Positions 6,095-13,463 of a stretch of DNA of 15,373 bases are shown here, piece by piece. A model generated the notes under the pieces. That model did not search any database. It was not told the origin of the DNA and saw only the letters and a program-made list of their open reading frames with translations. How positions within the stretch are numbered: position 1 is the first letter of the stretch; each line of letters opens with the position of its first letter. Source of the stretch: SKVR01 sp041642035 (lineage in GTDB: Bacteria > Bacteroidota > Bacteroidia > Bacteroidales > UBA7960); contig JBEPXC010000070.1 in assembly GCA_041642035.1 (NCBI GenBank), positions 1 to 15,373 of the forward strand. The letters run 5' to 3'. The position numbers and the translations under genes are program-made.

Positions 6095-7888
6095 TTAAAT
6101 AACTGCAATTGCATTAAACTTACACTTGTCAAAACAAGCTCCACACTTGATACAGAGCGCCTGGTCAATAACGTGAAGTTGTTTTCTTTCGCCAGCAATG
6201 CAATTAACCGGGCAGTTGCGTGCACATGCTGTACATCCCACACAATTTTCGGCTATTACTTCATAACGAATAAGCTCTTTACAAACCCCTGCGGGGCAAC
6301 ATTTGTCGTTAACGTGAGCCAGGTATTCTTCCCAGAAGTTTTCCATGGTAGATAAAACGGGGTTGGGAGAAGTCTGACCTAATCCACAAAGGGATGTATC
6401 ACGGATGACATAACTGAGGTTTTTGAGTTTCTCCAGATCTTTCTCTGTTGCTTTGCCCTGGGTAATGAGCTCGAGTTGCTCGTAAAGGCGTTTGTTGCCA
6501 ATACGACAGGGGGAACACTTCCCACAGGATTCTTCAACGGTAAAATCAAGATAGAACTTGGCAACAGAAACCATACAATCGTCTTCGTCCATAACAATCA
6601 TACCCCCCGAACCCATCATAGATCCTACAGCAATAAGGTTGTCAAAATCTATAGGCGTGTCAAGGTGCTTTTCTGTTAAACATCCGCCTGAAGGTCCACC
6701 CGTTTGAACAGCTTTAAACTTCTTACCATCCTTGATACCTCCACCAATTTCGTAAATGACTTCACGAAGGGTGATTCCCATGGGTACTTCGATCAGACCC
6801 ACGTTATTTATTTTACCGGCCAGGGCAAAAACCTTTGTTCCTTTAGATTTTTCGGTTCCGATGGCAGAAAACCATTTGGCTCCCTTGTTGATGATTACAG
6901 GAATATTGGCATAGGTTTCAACGTTGTTTACGTTGGTAGGTTTGCCAAGATATCCGCTTTGAGCAGGGAAGGGTGGCTTAAAGGTAGGTTCTCCCCTTTC
7001 GCCTTCCATAGAATGAATAAGAGCGGTTTCTTCTCCACAAACAAAAGCACCCGCACCATAACGGATTTCTATGTCGAAATCGAATCCTGAACCCAGGATG
7101 TCGGTTCCCAGAAGCCCCAGTTCACGAGCTTGATTGATGGCTATCTTAAGTCTTTTGATGGCCAGAGGATATTCAGCCCTGATATAGACAAGACCTTTGG
7201 TAGCACCAATGCAATATCCATTGATGATCATTGATTCCAGCACGGTGTGAGGATCGCCTTCAAGGATTGAACGGTCCATAAATGCCCCGGGGTCTCCCTC
7301 GTCGGCATTACAAACCACATATTTTTGATCGGCATGATTTTTACTGGCAATCTGCCATTTGATCCCTGTAGGAAATCCACCACCACCACGACCACGAAGG
7401 CCTGAGTCGATAACTTCCTTGATGGCCTCTTCGGGGGTCATTTCGAGCAAAACTTTACCCATGGCTTCATACCCATCGGCTGCCAGATATTCATTGATAT
7501 TTTCAGGATCGATAAGACCGCAATTGCGCAGGGCTATGCGAATTTGTTTCTTATAGAATCCCATATGTTTAGAATCAGGAATCTGCGTTTTATTGGTAGG
7601 ATCCACATAAAGCAGACGCTTTACACTGCGGCCCTTAATGATATGCTCTTCAACAATTTCTTTCGCATCTTTAGGTTCTACCGATACATAAAAAGTGTTG
7701 TCGGGAATAATTTTTACGATGGGTCCTTTTTCGCAAAAACCAAAACATCCCGTGGTTACCACCTGAATGTCATTCTCCAGGTTGTTGGCCTGAACTTCTT
7801 TTTTTAAATTTTCAGAAAGCATTTCACTGGCAGAGGCACGGCATCCGGTACCACCACAAATCAGTATATGCATTTTGTATTTAGCCAT
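6095..7888 (-). CDS. hydB: NuoF-like flavin/NAD(H) subunit of bifurcating hydrogenase (HydB/HndC)
   Basis: A 597-residue electron-transfer subunit with four parts. Residues 1-90 are a thioredoxin-like [2Fe-2S] domain (C11, C16, C48, C52). About 110-440 is the NuoF flavin core, with the Gly-rich GLRGRGGGGFPTG (163-175) for NAD(H)/FMN and CNADEGDPGAFMDR (193-206). About 450-520 carries a [4Fe-4S] site (C455, C458, C461, C501). The C-terminus is a 2[4Fe-4S] ferredoxin (C549/552/555/559 and C579/582/585/589). This architecture is that of HydB/HndC, where the FMN is thought to bifurcate electrons between NAD(P)H and ferredoxin. The extra Cys group near C530, C531 and C536 is also seen in homologues as I recall them. 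The start is decided by an AGGAGG site 9 nt upstream, unusually canonical for this phylum. NAD versus NADP preference cannot be read from sequence. Confidence 0.96.
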   Translation of the reverse strand: MAKYKMHILICGGTGCRASASEMLSENLKKEVQANNLENDIQVVTTGCFGFCEKGPIVKIIPDNTFYVSVEPKDAKEIVEEHIIKGRSVKRLLYVDPTNKTQIPDSKHMGFYKKQIRIALRNCGLIDPENINEYLAADGYEAMGKVLLEMTPEEAIKEVIDSGLRGRGGGGFPTGIKWQIASKNHADQKYVVCNADEGDPGAFMDRSILEGDPHTVLESMIINGYCIGATKGLVYIRAEYPLAIKRLKIAINQARELGLLGTDILGSGFDFDIEIRYGAGAFVCGEETALIHSMEGERGEPTFKPPFPAQSGYLGKPTNVNNVETYANIPVIINKGAKWFSAIGTEKSKGTKVFALAGKINNVGLIEVPMGITLREVIYEIGGGIKDGKKFKAVQTGGPSGGCLTEKHLDTPIDFDNLIAVGSMMGSGGMIVMDEDDCMVSVAKFYLDFTVEESCGKCSPCRIGNKRLYEQLELITQGKATEKDLEKLKNLSYVIRDTSLCGLGQTSPNPVLSTMENFWEEYLAHVNDKCCPAGVCKELIRYEVIAENCVGCTACARNCPVNCIAGERKQLHVIDQALCIKCGACFDKCKFNAIAVI

Positions 7889-7897
7889 TCGTTAACT

Positions 7898-7903
7898 CCT
7901 CCT
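7898..7903 (-). promoter_or_regulatory. Canonical Shine-Dalgarno site of hydB
   Basis: Minus-strand AGGAGG lies 9 nt before the hydB ATG. Most other starts here lack a strong Shine-Dalgarno sequence, as is common in Bacteroidota, so this site stands out and fixes the start codon. Confidence 0.8.
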
Positions 7904-7908
7904 AATAA

Positions 7909-8307
7909 TTATTTTTTATCAATGGTTTCGTAATTTACAGGAATGATGCCATCCAGCAACTCTCCGTTTTTGATATACTTCTCGATGATGTCATCAGCTT
8001 TTTTCAAATCTACATATCCAAAAACGATAGGATCCTGATTGGGTAAGGTTACCTCCAGGGTGGGCTCGGCATAGCAATAGCCCATGCAGCCGGTTTGCGT
8101 AACGATAGCATCCACGTTTCTTTTTTCCATTTCCTCAACCAGGAATTCCATTACCTGCTTGGCGCCAGAAGCAATACCACATGTTGCCATAGCTACTTTA
8201 ATCATCACTCTTCCTTCCGGAGTATCGCTTTTCTCGCGCAAGGAAATTTGAGATTGAAGATCACTCTTCATCTTTTTCAAATCAGCTAAAGATTTAATCT
8301 TTGTCAT
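7909..8307 (-). CDS. hndB: HndB-like thioredoxin-fold [2Fe-2S] protein
   Basis: A 132-residue protein with an N-terminal helix (MTKIKSLADLKKMKSDL) and a thioredoxin-like [2Fe-2S] ferredoxin domain. Visible cysteines are C43 in MATCGIASGAKQV and C74 and C78 in QTGCMGYCYAEPTLEV. Only three candidate ligands are seen, as in HndB homologues I recall, so a complete four-Cys cluster is uncertain. HndB is a subunit of the four-subunit NAD(P)-linked hydrogenase of Desulfovibrio; the three-subunit Thermotoga enzyme lacks it as a separate chain. It is the first gene of the operon: the ATG at 8305-8307 has GGGAG about 8 nt upstream, and hydB starts 20 bp after its stop. Its role in electron transfer or assembly is inferred from context. 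Confidence 0.9.
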   Translation of the reverse strand: MTKIKSLADLKKMKSDLQSQISLREKSDTPEGRVMIKVAMATCGIASGAKQVMEFLVEEMEKRNVDAIVTQTGCMGYCYAEPTLEVTLPNQDPIVFGYVDLKKADDIIEKYIKNGELLDGIIPVNYETIDKK

Positions 8308-8365
8308 TTTTAATCTCCCATTAAGTAATTAAACAAAAATAATTTTCAAGATTGTTTTTGGTTCG

Positions 8366-8396
8366 GGGCTTTGTAAGGGTAATCGTTGCAAAGCCC
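8366..8396 (-). promoter_or_regulatory. Hairpin in the hydrogenase operon leader
   Basis: Perfect 8-bp arms GGGCTTTG and CAAAGCCC with a 15-nt loop lie about 58 nt upstream of the hndB start. On the minus strand the stem is followed by CGAACCAAAAAC rather than a T-run, so it is not an intrinsic terminator. I do not recognise a riboswitch family. Confidence 0.5.
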
Positions 8397-8543
8397 AATG
8401 CTTTTTTAGTGAATTTTTTTTTCCGCTAGGAGTAAGTCTTTCGAAGAAATGGTTTTTAACAATTAAGACAGCTTGTTGTATTTCAACCATATACTCCCAT
8501 TTTTTAAGAACGTAACAACCAATAATTATTTAAAAATTTTGAG

Positions 8544-8561
8544 TTGTGAATTAATGTACAA
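8544..8561. promoter_or_regulatory. Candidate Rex operator overlapping the hydrogenase -7 box
   Basis: TTGTGAATTAATGTACAA is an 18-bp imperfect palindrome, with half-sites TTGTGAA and TGTACAA, close to the known Rex consensus TTGTGAA-N4-TTCACAA. It overlaps three bases of the -7 box and the likely transcription start, a position suited to repression. The window encodes Rex, and rex homologues elsewhere control fermentation and hydrogenase genes. Direct binding is inferred. Confidence 0.6.
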
Positions 8562-8566
8562 AGGTA
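8559..8566 (-). promoter_or_regulatory. -7 box of the hydrogenase operon promoter
   Basis: Minus-strand TACCTTTG is an exact match to the Bacteroidota -7 consensus TAnnTTTG. A TTTTG lies 15 nt further upstream (8582-8586), shorter than the usual 19-21 spacing, so the -33 element is imperfect. The predicted start of transcription leaves a leader of about 240 nt before hndB. Confidence 0.6.
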
Positions 8567-8806
8567 CTTTTTAAAACAACGCAAAACCCATCAAACTCTT
8601 ATTTTTACCCATTCTAAATAGCATACAGAGCGGCAGCCTGCCACCTTTAGAATACAGGTGCTTTCTGCCCTATATAACACCAATATTGCAAGCTGTAAAA
8701 CTCATTTATTGCCACGAATCATTCATTTAAAAATTCATCATTGGATTATAAAAAAACACAGAATATCTTGTTGCACCGGATTTTAAATTTTCTTGAGCGG
8801 GTAAGA

Positions 8807-10084
8807 CTACTGATGACTGCTTTCTTTTGATGGAATTTGTGTTTTATCGTTGATGTAAAAAGACACCACCAATCCCAGAGTTAATAATATAGAAGCCGCT
8901 AAAAAGGTATAGGTGCCAGCAGTCAGGGTAAAATTGTCCTTGATATGGGCGGCAATTTGGGGACCAACTATGCCTCCCATCGACCAGGCAGTGAGTATGC
9001 TGCCATAAACCACGGGCATCATTCTGGAGCCAAAAATTTCGTATACAAAAGCAGGCATGGTGCCAAAGCCCCCACCGTAACACAGGAGCACATAGCAAAC
9101 CATTACAGCGAAGACCCATGGATTTGAGGTAAACATCAGCAAAATAAAAACGACCACCTGTGAGCCGATAATCAAACGAAAGGCTTTTATGCGGCCTATC
9201 TTATCCGATATACCTCCCCACAGCATTCTCCCCACTCCGTTGAACAGGGAGCTTACCCCAATAAGGGTAGCGCCGGCAGCGGCCAGAGAGGTCGCAGACA
9301 TGGTAGGCTGGTAAGTGCGAAGTAAATCCTGAAACATGGGCGATTGCCACCCAATAAATATAATCCCGGCAGAAATATTACAGAAAAACATGACCCATAA
9401 ACTCCAATACTTTCGCGAAGACAAGATATCTCTGATGGTTTGTCCTTGATTTTTTAATGAAAAGGCTGAAGCTGACAGCGAAGTAACGGAATGACGATGG
9501 ATAATAGGATCGCGCATAAAATAAGCTCCTGGCAGGCCTATAATAAAGAGCACCAAGGCTGTCCAGGCAAATACACTACCCATATCTCCCCTAGCCATTC
9601 CCGGCATGGAAGGAGCAATTATTTTGGACATAAGTAAAGCCCCTAAGCCAAAGCCCATGATCACCATGCCTGTGACCAGACCTTTCTTATCAGGAAACCA
9701 TTTGGCCACAGTGGCCACAGGAACCACATAACCCAAGCCCAGTCCCATCCCTCCTATTACACCAAAACCCAGATAAAGGATGTAAATGTTTCCGGCAGTC
9801 AATGCATAGGAACTAATAAGGTACCCTAATGAATACAAGATAACTCCGCTAATGGCCAGCTTTTGCGGACCCAGCCGGGGTAATAGAAATCCACCAACAG
9901 CAGCGGTTAACCCCAAAAATAATATGGCTATGCTGAAAATCCACATCACTTGTACATTGCTCCAATCATGAGCAGCCATAATGGGTTTTTGAAAGAAACT
10001 CCATGCATACACGGTTCCCATTACCATTTGAAGTAGAGTGGCCATTATTGCTATTATCCATCGGTTAGGCTTTTTGTGGTCCAT
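8807..10084 (-). CDS. MFS transporter, oxalate/formate antiporter (OFA) family
   Basis: A 425-residue inner-membrane protein with about 12 hydrophobic segments (first at about 9-30) and short charged ends. OFA-type signatures are visible: VVPVATVAKWFPDKKGLVTGMVIMGFGLGAL (in two parts, about 120-150) and AWSMGGIVGP (366-375) in the TM11 region. The MFS motif-A-like GGISDKIGR (290-298) follows R286. Family members move oxalate, formate, lactate or similar small carboxylates. In OxlT a Lys in TM11 is needed for oxalate, and no Lys is present here between 356 and 381, so oxalate is unlikely. Formate or another fermentation acid is a guess from the hydrogenase context. The gene lies 72 bp after the second HATPase gene and has its own Rex-like site upstream. 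Confidence 0.85.
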   Translation of the reverse strand: MDHKKPNRWIIAIMATLLQMVMGTVYAWSFFQKPIMAAHDWSNVQVMWIFSIAILFLGLTAAVGGFLLPRLGPQKLAISGVILYSLGYLISSYALTAGNIYILYLGFGVIGGMGLGLGYVVPVATVAKWFPDKKGLVTGMVIMGFGLGALLMSKIIAPSMPGMARGDMGSVFAWTALVLFIIGLPGAYFMRDPIIHRHSVTSLSASAFSLKNQGQTIRDILSSRKYWSLWVMFFCNISAGIIFIGWQSPMFQDLLRTYQPTMSATSLAAAGATLIGVSSLFNGVGRMLWGGISDKIGRIKAFRLIIGSQVVVFILLMFTSNPWVFAVMVCYVLLCYGGGFGTMPAFVYEIFGSRMMPVVYGSILTAWSMGGIVGPQIAAHIKDNFTLTAGTYTFLAASILLTLGLVVSFYINDKTQIPSKESSHQ

Positions 10085-10112
10085 GTAATTGGGAATAAGG
10101 TAGAATAACAGG

Positions 10113-10130
10113 ATTTTGATTAATGTGCAA
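10113..10130. promoter_or_regulatory. Candidate Rex-like site upstream of the MFS gene
   Basis: ATTTTGATTAATGTGCAA matches the hydrogenase-operon site at 13 of 18 positions, including the stretch ATTAATGT and the final CAA. Like that site it abuts a minus-strand TACCTTG box (about 10128-10134), a one-base-short relative of the -7 consensus. The left half-site is poor, so this is weaker than the hydrogenase site. Confidence 0.35.
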
Positions 10131-10156
10131 GGTAAGCCGAAGCCATAAAAACTATT

Positions 10157-10699
10157 TTAAGCCTTTAAATCCTTAAGATTTTCTCTGATCATTTCCTTCA
10201 AATGGCGTATTACAGTAGGATCATTGAGGGGCAAATCATCAAGGACTTCCTTTACTTCAATGGTATCAAAAACATATTCATTTTCACCGCGAATATGCTC
10301 ATACCGAAATTCCAGCTCAGGATTGGAACCCACCAGAATCATAATCACTCCAGGCATATCCCCTATAGGAGGTCTGTCGATATGGCTGTAAGAGAATATG
10401 GCCTTAACTTCAGTTCCTTCTCCCTGGGTGGAGGAAATAGTAAAAGATCCTCCACTGGCTTGGGCATTCTGTTTAAACAATGGCAAACCCAATCCCACTT
10501 TTCGGGTAGTTCGTGATGTATAATAGGGATCGATAACTTTTTTCACTACATCGGATGACATACCCACACCATCGTCCTTTATCACAATAGTGAGTGTATC
10601 GGCACGCAGATCCTCATGAATAGAGATTAATATATTTTTTGCCTGGGCACTGATGGAGTTTTGCACAATGTCAAGTATGTGCAGGGAGAGATCTTTCAT
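10157..10699 (-). CDS. HATPase-domain protein (anti-sigma/kinase-like), second copy
   Basis: A 180-residue protein with a GHKL ATP-binding fold. It has an N-box-like LDIVQNSI (9-16), a G1 box DDGVGM (42-47), PYYTSR (58-63) and a Gly-rich GLGLPLFKQNAQASGG (69-84). About 80 residues with an unrecognised alpha/beta character follow. No DHp histidine, sensor or receiver domain is present, so it is not a complete histidine kinase; an ATP-dependent switch or serine kinase of the RsbW/SpoIIAB kind is possible. An in-frame TTG 45 bp upstream would lengthen it. I chose the ATG at 10697-10699 because MKDLSLHILDIVQNS is how homologues start, as I recall them. It lies 133 bp after the PHP gene in the signalling module. 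Biochemical role unknown. Confidence 0.82.
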   Translation of the reverse strand: MKDLSLHILDIVQNSISAQAKNILISIHEDLRADTLTIVIKDDGVGMSSDVVKKVIDPYYTSRTTRKVGLGLPLFKQNAQASGGSFTISSTQGEGTEVKAIFSYSHIDRPPIGDMPGVIMILVGSNPELEFRYEHIRGENEYVFDTIEVKEVLDDLPLNDPTVIRHLKEMIRENLKDLKA

Positions 10700-10832
10700 G
10701 GGATAATCTTTTAGGTTCTCGATTGGGGCTATGCCTTTGTTCAATGAGGCATAACTGATTTGAAAAACTTTAATTTCAGGTAGGGTTAAAGCCAGGCATC
10801 ACCTTTTTCATCTTCCATTAAACGATCAGAGG

Positions 10833-11573
10833 TTATGGATTAATAACTTTTCTGCCACCCTCCCCTTTCAATGCCATTTTAATCTCAGAAAAGTCGGGCT
10901 TCTCAAGTTGGAAAACAGTAAAACTGCTGCCCAGCTGATCAGGGTGATGTGCATCAGAATTATGTATAAAGCTGAATTTACTGAGATAGGGGAATTTAGC
11001 CAGCATTTTCTTTTGGGTTGTAAATCTGGAAATCTCAAAGGCATCGGCTTTGAGATCGGGAGGAACGAATCCCAGCTGGCTGATAAGACTGTACTTGGGT
11101 CTGTCGATATGTGCCGGGATAAATAGACCATTTAGTTCATGCACCTTTTTCTCTACCTGGTTGAGCGATTGATTGAGCGCCGAGATGAGTAGTTTTTCGA
11201 TCTCCTCAACAATCATCTCCTGTTCATCAATCACTACCTGGTGCCCAAAGTACTTGGTGTCGTTTTTGATATCAGGCAGGTGATCATCGAGGTATTGCTG
11301 AAATTCAGCAAGAGTATGCTGATTTTCGAAAAAGGCCAGGCAATGGGTTTCTTCCTTAGTGGTTACTTCGGCTCCGCACAGGGTGAAAATGCCCCGGGCT
11401 GCAGCGAGCTTTTGAACCAGTGGCGCTTGTTTGGTGGAGTTATGATCGGCAATGCCAAGAATCTGGATATTAAGCTCAGCGGCTCGTTCTACAATATTAG
11501 CAGGGCTCATCTCCAGATCACCACAGGGTGAAAGGAGTGTATGAACATGTATGTCGGCCCTGTATTGCTGCAT
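10833..11573 (-). CDS. PHP-domain metal-dependent phosphoesterase
   Basis: A 246-residue soluble PHP-fold hydrolase. The metal-binding residues are all visible in order: H9 and H11 (DIHVHT), D43-H44 (ADHN), E69 (GAEV), H155 (PAHIDRP) and D207/H209 (NSDAH). An inserted helical region, about 115-150, separates the two halves. PHP relatives include histidinol phosphatase, polymerase proofreading domains and the RNase AM/3',5'-nucleotide phosphatase group; with HIDRP and NSDAH it resembles the last group, but the substrate is unknown. It starts 3 bp after the second DRTGG gene, so the two are almost certainly co-translated. Its place in a hydrogenase-linked signalling module suggests it cleaves a phosphorylated messenger or partner; this is inference. 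Confidence 0.88.
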   Translation of the reverse strand: MQQYRADIHVHTLLSPCGDLEMSPANIVERAAELNIQILGIADHNSTKQAPLVQKLAAARGIFTLCGAEVTTKEETHCLAFFENQHTLAEFQQYLDDHLPDIKNDTKYFGHQVVIDEQEMIVEEIEKLLISALNQSLNQVEKKVHELNGLFIPAHIDRPKYSLISQLGFVPPDLKADAFEISRFTTQKKMLAKFPYLSKFSFIHNSDAHHPDQLGSSFTVFQLEKPDFSEIKMALKGEGGRKVINP

Positions 11574-11576
11574 GAG

Positions 11577-11909
11577 TTATTTGAGTAATTCGTATAGTTT
11601 CCCGGCAACCTCAAAGGTACTCATTTGGGTGGAAAGCAAAGGGATGCCTTCTTCGTTGCTTTGCTCCAGGGTATCTTCCTCGGGCTGGTGATTATTGACC
11701 AGTATGATGGCCGCAAGATCCTTCAGGGAAGCAATAGCCATTACGTTTTTATGCGTTTGCAGGGTTAACCATACCTGACCGGCATCTGCGTTTCCCATCA
11801 CATCACTTAACAGATCAGAGACGTATCCACCGGTGATTTCGTTGTTTAATCCCTGGCCACCACCAATTACTTTCAGGTTCAATTCTTGTGTTAATTGCTC
11901 AACAGTCAT
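11577..11909 (-). CDS. DRTGG-domain protein, second copy
   Basis: A 110-residue single-domain protein. It begins with MTVEQLTQELNLKVIGGGQG and then has the DRTGG-like stretch EITGGYVSDLLSDVMG (24-39). An alpha/beta core follows, with VWLTLQTHKNVMAIASL and LAAIILVNN. The DRTGG domain occurs in CBS-associated pyrophosphatases and near HPr kinase-like and hydrogenase genes; its ligand is unproven, though nucleotide binding is suspected. Stand-alone versions like this are often labelled serine kinase without evidence, and I see no Walker motif. The ATG at 11907-11909 has AAAGGAG 9 nt upstream. It lies 26 bp after the HydS-like gene and 3 bp before the PHP gene. Confidence 0.83.
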   Translation of the reverse strand: MTVEQLTQELNLKVIGGGQGLNNEITGGYVSDLLSDVMGNADAGQVWLTLQTHKNVMAIASLKDLAAIILVNNHQPEEDTLEQSNEEGIPLLSTQMSTFEVAGKLYELLK

Positions 11910-11935
11910 TTTTTGTTTCTCCTTTATTATTAAGA

Positions 11936-13309
11936 TTAGCTTTTCTTTTCGAATTTATCTTTTCCCCAGATTTTCTGCATGATCTCAAGGGAGGTACTGG
12001 CACTAATGTCACCTTCATATTCCATTCGTTTTTGCACATAAATGCATTGTTGTATTTGCGCCTGTTGCTGCACAATATCTTCGGCAAGCGAATTGCAGTC
12101 GGGCGAACCACACAGCCCGCAATCAACCATGGGAAGGATATCCAGGATATCATTGGCCTGTTTCATTTTTTTCATGGCCAGGGAGATGTCTTCATCGAGT
12201 TTTTCCATGGACCGTGGTTGCACCTTATCAATGGATATATTTTCAGTAAGGAAATCCCTGTATTTGTTAATGGGGCCGGGGTTTACGTAACGGTAGTTGT
12301 TATCGAATTCTCTTTTTTTAGCTTTGGAAGCCCTTTTGCGCAATCGTTCGACGGTATAAAAGCGATTACTGCTGGTGAGGATTCCACCGGCACAACTCTC
12401 ATCGCAGGCCCGTAACTCAAGAAAATCGATATCCTGGTTTTCTTCATTCTCCAGCTGTTCCAGAAATTCAATAACATTACTGATCTCATCAATGGCAAGC
12501 GATCTACCCGGCATACACTGGGCTTCACCATTGGTAGATGCCCAGGTTACTCCTGAAGATTTCAACGGATCAAGAGCCGGGAGCTGACAAGTGTTTTTAC
12601 CTACAAAACCTTGTTTAACGGCGGTATACACCTTATTGAAAATAAAATCCATGTTGATTACGCCGTTAATAGGAGAATCGTCTTGCCCTACCGGGCTCTT
12701 AATAGCGGCAATTTTGGCTGCACAAGGGGTAATATAGAAAATGCCAATGTCTTCAGGGAGGTGACCTTCATCAATAAGCAGCTGCTGGTAGTATGAGGCA
12801 GCTATATCAAGTGCAGGCTTTAGCAATATAAGATGATCCGTCAGACTGGGAAACCTCACCTGTATTAGCCGAATAATGGCCGGGCAAAACGTTGACACCA
12901 AAGGCCTGTTTTGTTTGTTTTGGTTGATATAGGTATTCATCTGATCCTTTAATACCTCCACCCCGTGTTCTACTTCATACACATGGGTAAAGCCAAGCTC
13001 CATCAACACACTCGATATTTGAGTTAAAGAAACCTCAGAGGGAAATTGCCCCATCAAAACAGATGGTATAACAGCAACACGTTGTTTGTATCTAAAAATC
13101 TGATTAAAATCGTCCTGTTCTACAATAATAGCACCTACGGGGCAGGCACGGTAGCATTTTCCGCAATCAACACAATAATTATCCTTCAGCTCTGCCTTAC
13201 CCTCCCGTATACGAATGGCTTTTGTAGGGCATACATTCATACAGTGAGAACATCCTATACAGACGTCTTTCCTGAATTTTAATGCATGATGGAAATTTTT
13301 TTTATCCAC
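11936..13309 (-). CDS. Sensory-type [FeFe]-hydrogenase-like protein (HydS-like)
   Basis: A 457-residue protein with a 2[4Fe-4S] ferredoxin at the N-terminus (C17/20/23/27 and C46/49/52/56) and an H-cluster-type domain at about 75-330. A C-terminal [4Fe-4S] domain of the FeS/PF04060 kind (C397, C400, C405, C422) follows. The four H-cluster cysteines are kept: C142 (STFCP), C196 (TPCAAK), C302 and C306 (ACDESC). The proton-relay Cys of TSCCP is replaced by Phe141 and the MPCxxKxxE glutamate by Ala202, while K199 remains. This pattern fits the putative sensory group C/D enzymes (HydS), which usually carry Ala at that Cys as I recall. No PAS domain is present. The start is GTG at 13307-13309, needed to include C17. 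It lies within the DRTGG/HATPase/PHP set, which suggests H2 or redox sensing. Confidence 0.9.
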   Translation of the reverse strand: MDKKNFHHALKFRKDVCIGCSHCMNVCPTKAIRIREGKAELKDNYCVDCGKCYRACPVGAIIVEQDDFNQIFRYKQRVAVIPSVLMGQFPSEVSLTQISSVLMELGFTHVYEVEHGVEVLKDQMNTYINQNKQNRPLVSTFCPAIIRLIQVRFPSLTDHLILLKPALDIAASYYQQLLIDEGHLPEDIGIFYITPCAAKIAAIKSPVGQDDSPINGVINMDFIFNKVYTAVKQGFVGKNTCQLPALDPLKSSGVTWASTNGEAQCMPGRSLAIDEISNVIEFLEQLENEENQDIDFLELRACDESCAGGILTSSNRFYTVERLRKRASKAKKREFDNNYRYVNPGPINKYRDFLTENISIDKVQPRSMEKLDEDISLAMKKMKQANDILDILPMVDCGLCGSPDCNSLAEDIVQQQAQIQQCIYVQKRMEYEGDISASTSLEIMQKIWGKDKFEKKS

Positions 13310-13463
13310 TTTAATTGTTTGTTTGCTTTAGGTGTAACAATATTAGTTTCGCGACAAAGATTAAGATGATATTAGGGCATATTGCTTCATGCTGTATTTT
13401 TATCCTAAGTCTTTTTTTGGTAATCCTTCAAAGCGTATACTGCTGCTTTTTTATCTTTACCTT

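Larger units (their letters stand above)
8308..8806. other. Intergenic stretch, 499 bp, upstream of the hydrogenase operon
   Basis: No gene is supported. It contains the hydrogenase promoter with a Rex-like site (8544-8566) and a leader of about 230 nt holding one hairpin (8366-8396). The part between 8600 and 8806 is the 3' side of the MFS gene; I see only short imperfect inverted repeats there and no convincing terminator. Confidence 0.7.

Noticed and set aside
8610..8700. Inverted repeats after the MFS gene as a terminator
   Set aside because: Only 5-bp interrupted stems and no T-run; not enough to call.
10700..10744. TTG start extending the second HATPase by 15 residues
   Set aside because: Rare start codon, no Shine-Dalgarno sequence, and the ATG at 10699 begins the family-like MKDLSLHILD.
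11888..12415. 175-residue plus-strand open frame
   Set aside because: It lies antisense to the HydS-like gene, whose Fe-S motifs are clear; no domain is visible in the plus-strand product. The same holds for the other plus-strand frames in the window.
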